From NCBI RefSeq assembly GCF_028776105.2, contig NZ_CP145606.1:1178001-1242000 (forward strand): a stretch of 64,000 nucleotides of DNA, in the 5' to 3' direction. Positions 58,649 to 64,000 of this stretch are shown piece by piece. The position numbers and the translations under genes were made by a program. The stretch's first letter is position 1. The number at the start of each line of letters is the position of its first letter. The stretch is from Neisseria leonii. GTDB lineage: Bacteria > Pseudomonadota > Gammaproteobacteria > Burkholderiales > Neisseriaceae. The notes below the pieces were generated by a model that did no database searches, was not told where the DNA came from, and saw only the letters and a list, made by a program, of their open reading frames with translations.

Positions 58649-59575
58649 TCAATGTACCTCAATAAACGCTGCCACCGCTTCCTGCGACACCAGCGCATGA
58701 CAGACGGCCTCTTTGTTAATCCGTTTGGCCAAACCCGCCAGCACTTTGCCCGGACCGCATTCGGCCGATTCGGCAACACCCTGCTCCACCAGCAGATTCA
58801 CCGTTTCCGTCCAGCGCACCGGGCTGTAAAGCTGGCGCACCAGCGCATCTTTGATTTGCGCGTCGTCGTCATACGATGCCACATCGGCATTGTGAATCAC
58901 GCGGATTTGCGGACGGCTGATACTGATACCTTTCAGGGCTTCGGCCAGTTTTTCGGCCGCAGGCTTCATCAGGCTGCAATGCGAAGGCACGGAAACCGGC
59001 AACGGCAGCGCGCGTTTGGCACCGGCGGCTTTGGCGGCCGTCATGGCGCGCGCCACCGCTTCGGCATGACCGGCAATCACTACTTGTCCCGGCGAATTGA
59101 AATTCACCGCCTCCACCACCTGACCCTGCGCCGCTTCCGCACAAATCTGTTCCACTCGGGCATCTTCCAGCCCCAACAGCGCGGCCATCGCCCCCACGCC
59201 TTGCGGCACGGCATTCTGCATCAATTCGGCACGCAGGCGCACCAAGCGCACCGCGTCGGCAAAATCGAGCGCACCGGCAGCCACCAGCGCGCTGTATTCG
59301 CCCAAGCTGTGTCCGGCCACCACATCGGGCGTTTTGCCGCCGGCGGTCAGATAGGCGCGGTACGTGGCGATACCGGCCGCCAGCATCAGCGGCTGGGTGT
59401 GGACAGTCTGACCGATCAGTTCTGCATCACTACCGTTCATCATCGCCCACAAATCCTGACCCAAGGCGGCCGAGGCTTCGTCAAACGTGGTTTTGACGAT
59501 GGCCGCACCGTCAAAACCGTCCATCATATTCAGGCTCTGCGAGCCTTGTCCGGGAAAGAAAAACGCAAAAGACAT
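58649..59575 (-). CDS. fabD: Malonyl-CoA:ACP transacylase
   Basis: A 308-residue fatty-acid synthesis enzyme. F-F-P-G-Q-G-S-Q at residues 6-13, nucleophile motif G-H-S-L-G-E-Y, and Q-Q/P-S-H-C-type active-site His (V-P-S-H-C-S-L-M-K). AAGGA lies 6-7 nt before the ATG at 59575. Downstream of fabH by 184 nt. Confidence 0.97.
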   Translation of the reverse strand: MSFAFFFPGQGSQSLNMMDGFDGAAIVKTTFDEASAALGQDLWAMMNGSDAELIGQTVHTQPLMLAAGIATYRAYLTAGGKTPDVVAGHSLGEYSALVAAGALDFADAVRLVRLRAELMQNAVPQGVGAMAALLGLEDARVEQICAEAAQGQVVEAVNFNSPGQVVIAGHAEAVARAMTAAKAAGAKRALPLPVSVPSHCSLMKPAAEKLAEALKGISISRPQIRVIHNADVASYDDDAQIKDALVRQLYSPVRWTETVNLLVEQGVAESAECGPGKVLAGLAKRINKEAVCHALVSQEAVAAFIEVH

Positions 59576-59758
59576 GATGATTCCTTTCTCAATAACCGCA
59601 GGCACCCGCAGGCCGTCTGAAAAGACGGCGCAGCCGCCCGCCGAATCCGCAAACCGAAGAATAACCCGAAACGATATGCCGAACCGTCTGTACGCTGTAC
59701 GGGTTTCAGTACGGCATGACGCGATACAGTGTTTTCAGACGGCCTCCGACAGATGCAG

Positions 59759-60718
59759 TCAATAGGTCAGCAGCACTGCGCCCCACGCGAACCCGCCGCC
59801 GATACCTTCCAACAGCAGCCGCTGGCCGCGCCGTATACGGCCGTCGCGCACGCCGGCATCCAGTGCGAGCGGAATCGAAGCGGCCGATGTGTTGCCGTGA
59901 TCCTGCACGGTATAGATGATTTTGTCCTGACCGATGCCCAGATGCTTGGCCGTGCTGTCGATAATGCGCTTATTCGCCTGATGCGGCACCACCCAGTCGA
60001 TTTCCTCCGCACTGATGCCGCTTTCCGCCAACACGTCCGCGCCGACCTGCGCCAAGGTTTTGACGGCGAATTTGAAAACGCCCTGCCCGTCCATTTCGAC
60101 GAACGGGTTGCCGCACACCTGTCCGCCCTGCATACTGGCCGGCACTTTGAGCAGGTCGAGATAGGCGCCGTCGGCGTGCAGTTTGCTGTACAGAATGCCC
60201 GGTTCGTCCGCCGCGCCCAAAACCACCGCACCCGCACCGTCGCCGAACAGCACGCACGTTGTGCGGTCGCGCCAATCGACAATGCGGCTGAATGTTTCCG
60301 CGCCGATAACCAGGGCTTTTTGCGCCAAACCGCTTTGAATATAGGCATTGGCAGTCGTCAGTGCATACATAAACCCCGCGCAGACGGCCGCCACGTCAAA
60401 CGCCGCACAGCCGCCGATACCGAGTTTGTGCTGGACGATGGTGGCGGTGGCGGGGAACTGCATATCCGGCGTGGCTGTGGCCACAATAATCAAATCGATG
60501 TCGTTAGCAGCAACACCGGCCGCCTGCAAGGCCTGCCGTGCGGCGGCAGCGGCCAGATCGCTGGTCTGCTCGTTTTCGGCCGCGATATGGCGGTAACGGA
60601 TGCCGGTACGGGCGGTAATCCACTCGTCGGAAGTATCAACCATGGCGGCCAAGTCGTCGTTGCTCAGCCGTTTGGCCGGCAGATAACTGCCGGTACCGAG
60701 AATTTTGGCATATTTCAT
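59759..60718 (-). CDS. fabH: 3-oxoacyl-ACP synthase III
   Basis: A 319-residue condensing enzyme that starts fatty-acid chains from acetyl-CoA. Starts [14 protein letters not shown]; active-site Cys in A-A-V-C-A-G-F; His in V-P-H-Q-A-N; Asn in D-H-G-N-T-S-A-A-S. Normal length. Belongs to the plsX-fabH-fabD set. Confidence 0.98.
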   Translation of the reverse strand: MKYAKILGTGSYLPAKRLSNDDLAAMVDTSDEWITARTGIRYRHIAAENEQTSDLAAAAARQALQAAGVAANDIDLIIVATATPDMQFPATATIVQHKLGIGGCAAFDVAAVCAGFMYALTTANAYIQSGLAQKALVIGAETFSRIVDWRDRTTCVLFGDGAGAVVLGAADEPGILYSKLHADGAYLDLLKVPASMQGGQVCGNPFVEMDGQGVFKFAVKTLAQVGADVLAESGISAEEIDWVVPHQANKRIIDSTAKHLGIGQDKIIYTVQDHGNTSAASIPLALDAGVRDGRIRRGQRLLLEGIGGGFAWGAVLLTY

Positions 60719-60780
60719 GGATGCGCCTTTTTATTTATTGTGATGCGGATAGAATAATTACACCAATCACACCCGAAAGC

Positions 60781-60804
60781 AAGAAAAGGCGGCTCCGCCG
60801 CCTT
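60781..60804 (-). terminator. Possible terminator after plsX
   Basis: AAGGCGGC and GCCGCCTT pair around TCC (60786-60804), with TTTTCTTGC on the minus strand after it. Transcription may still continue to fabH. Confidence 0.5.
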
Positions 60805-60827
60805 CGCTGTTGCCCGCCGTTGCGGCC

Positions 60828-61895
60828 TTATTTATCGAGATTGTCGGCCATCAGTGCCTGCTCGGCCACCAGTTTCTGCATACTGATGACCGCCAGCCGG
60901 GCGGCCACACCTTCTTCGATACGTGCCAGACTGTCCGATTCGGCTTCGTGATACGCCTCCTCCAACGCATAGAAAAAGCCGGTTTCGTCCGTCCCGCCGT
61001 GGCTTTTGACCACCACACCGCGCAGGCCGAGAAAAATCGCACCGTTGAATTTGCGCGGATCCAGTCTGTTTTTGAAACCTTTCAGCGCAGGCATGGCTGC
61101 CACAGCACCCAGCTTGGTCAGCAGGTTGGCCTGAAACTCCTGCTTGATGGCTCCGCCCATAAACTTCACCGCGCCTTCAATGGTTTTCAGCACGATATTG
61201 CCGACAAAGCCGTCGGCCACCACCACGTCCAGCTCGCCGCCGAAAAGGTCATCACCCTCGACATTTCCGACAAAATTCAGATCGCTCTCTTTAAGCAGGG
61301 CAAAAGCCTGTTTGACTGTCTCGGTGCCCTTAATCTCCTCGCTGCCGACATTGAGCAGGCCGACACGCGGCGCACCCGCCTGCGGCCGCAGTGCCTGCAC
61401 CAATTCACTGCCGGCCACGGCAAACTGCACCAACTGCTCGGCCGTACAATCGACATTCGCCCCCAAATCCAGCATCAGCGTCATATGGCCGTCGGCGGCA
61501 GGCAGGAATTTGGCAATGGCCGGACGCTCGATGCCCGGAATGGTTTTCAGCACGAAACGGGCGGTTGCCATCAATGCGCCGGTATTGCCCGCCGAGACAG
61601 CCGCCTGCGCCAAACCTTCTTTGACCTGATTGATGGCTACGCGCATGGACGAATCTTTTTTGTTTTTCAAAGCCAATTGCGGCTGCTCATCCATCGCCAC
61701 CACCTGTGCGGCATGTACCACCTCAATACGCTCCATCGGTGCACGTGCGGCTTTGAGTGCGGCATAAAGCTGCACTTCGTCGCCCACCATCAGCAGACGT
61801 GCGGCGGGGCGGCGGCGCAAAAATGCCACCGATCCCGGAACGGTTACGCCCAATCCGACATCGCCGCCCATGGCGTCCACAGCTAAGGTAATCAT
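60828..61895 (-). CDS. plsX: Phosphate acyltransferase PlsX
   Basis: A 355-residue enzyme making acyl-phosphate from acyl-ACP for phospholipid synthesis. Starts M-I-T-L-A-V-D-A-M-G-G-D, with D-L-G-A-N-V-D-C, G-L-L-N-V-G-S-E and D-G-F-V-G-N-I-V-L-K. Usual neighbours (rpmF, fabH, fabD) are present. An inverted uptake-sequence pair lies just upstream (61916-61951). Confidence 0.97.
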   Translation of the reverse strand: MITLAVDAMGGDVGLGVTVPGSVAFLRRRPAARLLMVGDEVQLYAALKAARAPMERIEVVHAAQVVAMDEQPQLALKNKKDSSMRVAINQVKEGLAQAAVSAGNTGALMATARFVLKTIPGIERPAIAKFLPAADGHMTLMLDLGANVDCTAEQLVQFAVAGSELVQALRPQAGAPRVGLLNVGSEEIKGTETVKQAFALLKESDLNFVGNVEGDDLFGGELDVVVADGFVGNIVLKTIEGAVKFMGGAIKQEFQANLLTKLGAVAAMPALKGFKNRLDPRKFNGAIFLGLRGVVVKSHGGTDETGFFYALEEAYHEAESDSLARIEEGVAARLAVISMQKLVAEQALMADNLDK

Positions 61896-61915
61896 TTCGG
61901 TTCCCTCTTTCTCTA

Positions 61916-61951
61916 TTCAGACGGCCTGCCGTCATACCGAGGCCGTCTGAA
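61916..61951. terminator. Inverted uptake-sequence pair upstream of plsX
   Basis: Copies at 61916-61927 and 61940-61951 face outward, 18 nt after the phosphoribosyltransferase stop on the minus strand. Confidence 0.65.
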
Positions 61952-61969
61952 ACCGCTTATGCGGCGGTT

Positions 61970-62497
61970 TTACGGTTTTGCGGCCGAAGCCAGACGGTTG
62001 TGTTCCACAATATCGCAGGCGTCCCACGGATAATTGATCCACCAGTCCTCGACGGTGATGCCGCTGAAATAATGCACATCTTCGGGAATGCTGCCCGTTT
62101 TCTCCTTGATCTTCTCATGCAGCACCGCCACGCCGATTTCGCCCAAATGCTCGCGGCGCAATTCGTTCAAAACAAACTCCATGGTAACGCGCGAATCGTC
62201 CACCTCGTCCACCACCAGCACATTTTTCCCTTTGAGGGATTCCGGCAGGGGATCGAGCCACTGGATTTTGCGCACGGCATCAGTCGGACGGCCGTCGCTG
62301 TCGCCGTCATAATAGGCCGTGGTCACAGCATAAATCGGAATATTCAGAAAACAGCGCAGAATCCGCGCCGGAATAAAACCGCCGCCGCCGATGGCAATCA
62401 TGGCATCAAACTTCACGCTGCCCGCTGTGATTTTTTCCGCCAACGCCTTTAAAACCTGATGAATATCGTCATAGGTGTACCAAATTTTCTGAACCAT
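61970..62497 (-). CDS. Phosphoribosyltransferase (purine type)
   Basis: A 175-residue protein of the type I PRTase fold. The PRPP-binding loop reads V-L-V-V-D-E-V-D-D-S-R-V-T-M (residues about 93-106), and A-M-I-A-I-G-G-G-G-F-I-P-A-R is the earlier PPi loop. Likely hypoxanthine/xanthine-guanine salvage, but the base is not certain. The ATG at 62497 matches the family start (Y-T-Y-D-D-I-H). It stands between rpmF and plsX, which are usually adjacent. Confidence 0.78.
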   Translation of the reverse strand: MVQKIWYTYDDIHQVLKALAEKITAGSVKFDAMIAIGGGGFIPARILRCFLNIPIYAVTTAYYDGDSDGRPTDAVRKIQWLDPLPESLKGKNVLVVDEVDDSRVTMEFVLNELRREHLGEIGVAVLHEKIKEKTGSIPEDVHYFSGITVEDWWINYPWDACDIVEHNRLASAAKP

Positions 62498-62633
62498 TTT
62501 TCTGACCCCGCTCAACAATAACCCGGCAGCCGGTTGGCAAGTATAGCGCGAAAACCGCACCTGCGGCGCATCTGCCGGACAGTAACGAAAAACGGAAATC
62601 CCTCAGGATTTCCGTTGCAATCGGCAGGCGAGT

Positions 62634-62813
62634 TTATTCGCCTTTGGCTTTGACCACTTTGCGGCCGCGGTACATACCGTTGGGCGAAATGTGGTGCGGG
62701 CGGTGTACTTCGCCGGTTGCGCTATCTACAGACAGGGCAGGCGCGGTCAGCGCATCGTGCGAGCGGTGCATACCGCGTTTGGAGGGAGATTTTTTGTTTT
62801 GTTGAACAGCCAT
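62634..62813 (-). CDS. rpmF: 50S ribosomal protein L32
   Basis: A 59-residue ribosomal protein: [20 protein letters not shown] and [15 protein letters not shown]. It lacks the CxxC zinc pair found in some L32 forms. AGGAGC lies just before the ATG. It follows yceD by 27 nt, the conserved pair. Confidence 0.97.
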   Translation of the reverse strand: MAVQQNKKSPSKRGMHRSHDALTAPALSVDSATGEVHRPHHISPNGMYRGRKVVKAKGE

Positions 62814-62840
62814 TTCAAGCTCCTAGAAAATAAATAAAGT

Positions 62841-63344
62841 TTACGTATTGCTTTTCAGCCCCGCCAGTACGGCAAACGGATTGGGCCGGTCTTGATTGAC
62901 CTGCGACAAAACCTCATTGCCGCAGTCCTCATGGCGCGGCGACAAAGGCATAGCCATCAGAATCTGGTCTTCCACCAACCCGCGCACGTCCAGCACTTCG
63001 GACATCACCATGCCTTCCAATTCCTCATCAGCCAGCATGGCCTCGTCCAGTTTCTCCTCATCGGCAAACCAAACGATGCGCACGCTTTCATCCAAGAGAT
63101 AAGGCATGGGCTGCAAACAACGCTGGCAGTACAGAGACAGCTCGGCCTGAACCGACAAATCCGCATACGGCCGCTGCCAACGGTCTTTCCCGCCGCGCAG
63201 CGAGAAAGCGGCTGCCGCACTTTGATCGGCCAGATATTCGTGCGACGACAGACGGCCGTCCAGCTCGTTCAGACGAAAGCTGCCGCTCAGCGTCTGCGCC
63301 TGACCGGCAAACGCCTGGGGGGCAATCAAATTAGGGTCTAACAT
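62841..63344 (-). CDS. yceD: YceD/DUF177 family protein
   Basis: A 167-residue protein of the DUF177 family, always next to rpmF and linked to 23S rRNA maturation in plants and bacteria. The C-Q-R-C-L-Q-P-M motif (residues about 73-80) and the acidic stretch near L-D-E-A-M-L-A-D-E-E are typical, as is the end (N-P-F-A-V-L-A-G-L). The ATG at 63344 (M-L-D-P-N-L-I-A-P) fits relatives better than the one at 63395, which would overlap the divergent maf gene; neither has a clear ribosome site. Confidence 0.85.
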   Translation of the reverse strand: MLDPNLIAPQAFAGQAQTLSGSFRLNELDGRLSSHEYLADQSAAAAFSLRGGKDRWQRPYADLSVQAELSLYCQRCLQPMPYLLDESVRIVWFADEEKLDEAMLADEELEGMVMSEVLDVRGLVEDQILMAMPLSPRHEDCGNEVLSQVNQDRPNPFAVLAGLKSNT

Positions 63345-63393
63345 AAACGGAGCATGATATAATTCAAACGCTTTCAAGTCAATGCTTTTCACC

Positions 63394-63990
63394 ATGAATA
63401 AACCGCTTCCCCTGATTTTGGGCTCCGGCTCCGTATTCAGAAAACAACAGTTGGCACGTTTGGGGCTGGATTTTCAGACGGCCTCTCCCGATTGCGACGA
63501 AACACCGCTGCCCGGCGAATCCGCCGCCGATACGGCCCACAGACTTTCGGTTGCCAAAGCCCGCTCGCTGGCCCCGCACTATCCCGCCCACCTGATTATC
63601 GGTGCCGACCAAGTCGCGCTGTGCAACGGCCGCCAACTGGGCAAACCCATGCACACCGGTGCGGCGGCAGACATGCTGGCCGCCCTGTCCGGCCAAACCA
63701 TCGAATTTTACAGCGCGCTGGCACTGCTCAACACACAAAGCGGCCGCCTGCACACGCATACCGACCGCACCACCGTCAAAATGCGTCCCCTCACCGGCAG
63801 CCGGATCGCCGCCTATCTGACGCGCGAACCCGATGCCGTCTATTGCGCCGGTGCCGCCAAAAGCGAAGGTTTAGGCGGCGCGCTGATTGAGCGCATCGAC
63901 AGCAGTGACCCCAACGCCTTAATCGGCCTGCCGCTGTTCCGTTTAATCGACTTCCTCGCTGCCGAAGGCGTGGAAATACTCACCGCATAA
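63394..63990 (+). CDS. Maf-like nucleotide pyrophosphatase (YceF type)
   Basis: A 198-residue Maf/HAM1-superfamily enzyme that hydrolyses noncanonical nucleoside triphosphates (m7GTP in the YceF group). I-L-G-S-G-S-V-F-R-K opening, D-E-T-P-L-P-G-E, I-I-G-A-D-Q-V-A and K-S-E-G-L-G-G-A-L are the family motifs. Divergent from yceD. TATAAT at 63358-63363 could be its -10. An uptake sequence is embedded at about 63473-63484 (F-Q-T-A-S). Confidence 0.92.
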   Translation: MNKPLPLILGSGSVFRKQQLARLGLDFQTASPDCDETPLPGESAADTAHRLSVAKARSLAPHYPAHLIIGADQVALCNGRQLGKPMHTGAAADMLAALSGQTIEFYSALALLNTQSGRLHTHTDRTTVKMRPLTGSRIAAYLTREPDAVYCAGAAKSEGLGGALIERIDSSDPNALIGLPLFRLIDFLAAEGVEILTA

Positions 63991-64000
63991 CATCACCATG

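Overview
The window is chromosomal DNA from a member of the Neisseriaceae, most likely a Neisseria species outside the meningococcus/gonococcus group. The main evidence is the 12-mer DNA uptake sequence AGGCCGTCTGAA (the 'AG' dialect). I located about forty copies between genes, mostly as inverted pairs, and more inside genes. The gene set agrees: a pilHIJKX minor-pilin cluster, an mtrCDE/mtrR efflux locus, a fetBCDE-like ferric-siderophore ABC system, and maf-yceD-rpmF-plsX-fabH-fabD in the usual order. The DNA is GC-rich. I saw no Correia/NEMIS or dRS3 repeats, no insertion sequence, no tRNA or rRNA, and no CRISPR array.

Layout. 0-4 kb: a lipoprotein and five minor pilins. 4-10 kb: a lipoprotein, a 30-bp tandem repeat array between inverted uptake sequences, trxB, a Zur/COG0523 zinc-homeostasis pair, a small stress-type membrane protein, and groES-groEL. 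10.5-14.6 kb: iron-siderophore ABC importer behind a probable Fur box. 14.9-17.3 kb: gyrB. 17.4-25.3 kb: oppABCDF peptide importer, with an RTX lipase gene lodged between oppD and oppF. 25.5-28.2 kb: glnE. 28.2-35.9 kb: a gentisate-pathway operon (maleylpyruvate isomerase, 3-hydroxybenzoate 6-hydroxylase-type monooxygenase, gentisate 1,2-dioxygenase, fumarylpyruvate hydrolase) followed by a TRAP transporter whose binding-protein gene is frameshifted, all divergent from a LysR regulator. 36 kb: remnant of an MFS exporter. 36.9-38.4 kb: queA, rpmG, rpmB. 38.6-45.4 kb: mtrE, mtrD, mtrC and divergent mtrR. 45.5-51 kb: thioesterase, methylthioinosine phosphorylase, EamA transporter, DUF2185, ribH, nusB, an AAA ATPase and a membrane protein. 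51-58.6 kb: fabG, then rmlC-rmlD-rmlA-rmlB and three glycosyltransferase-type genes. 58.6-64 kb: fabD, fabH, plsX, a phosphoribosyltransferase, rpmF, yceD, maf.

How the genes fit together. The gentisate operon would turn 3-hydroxybenzoate (or gentisate) into pyruvate and fumarate; the TRAP genes look like its own uptake system, now broken at one nucleotide in this sequence. rmlBADC make dTDP-L-rhamnose, and the three adjoining glycosyltransferase-type genes probably use that or other sugars on a surface glycan. That block sits between fabD and fabG and is less GC-rich at its glycosyltransferase end, with a G8 tract at a likely transcription start. The mtr promoter carries a perfect 8-bp palindrome in the mtrC spacer. 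The most noteworthy accessory features are the aromatic catabolism operon, the secreted lipase inside opp, the 30-bp repeat array and the rhamnose/glycosyltransferase island.
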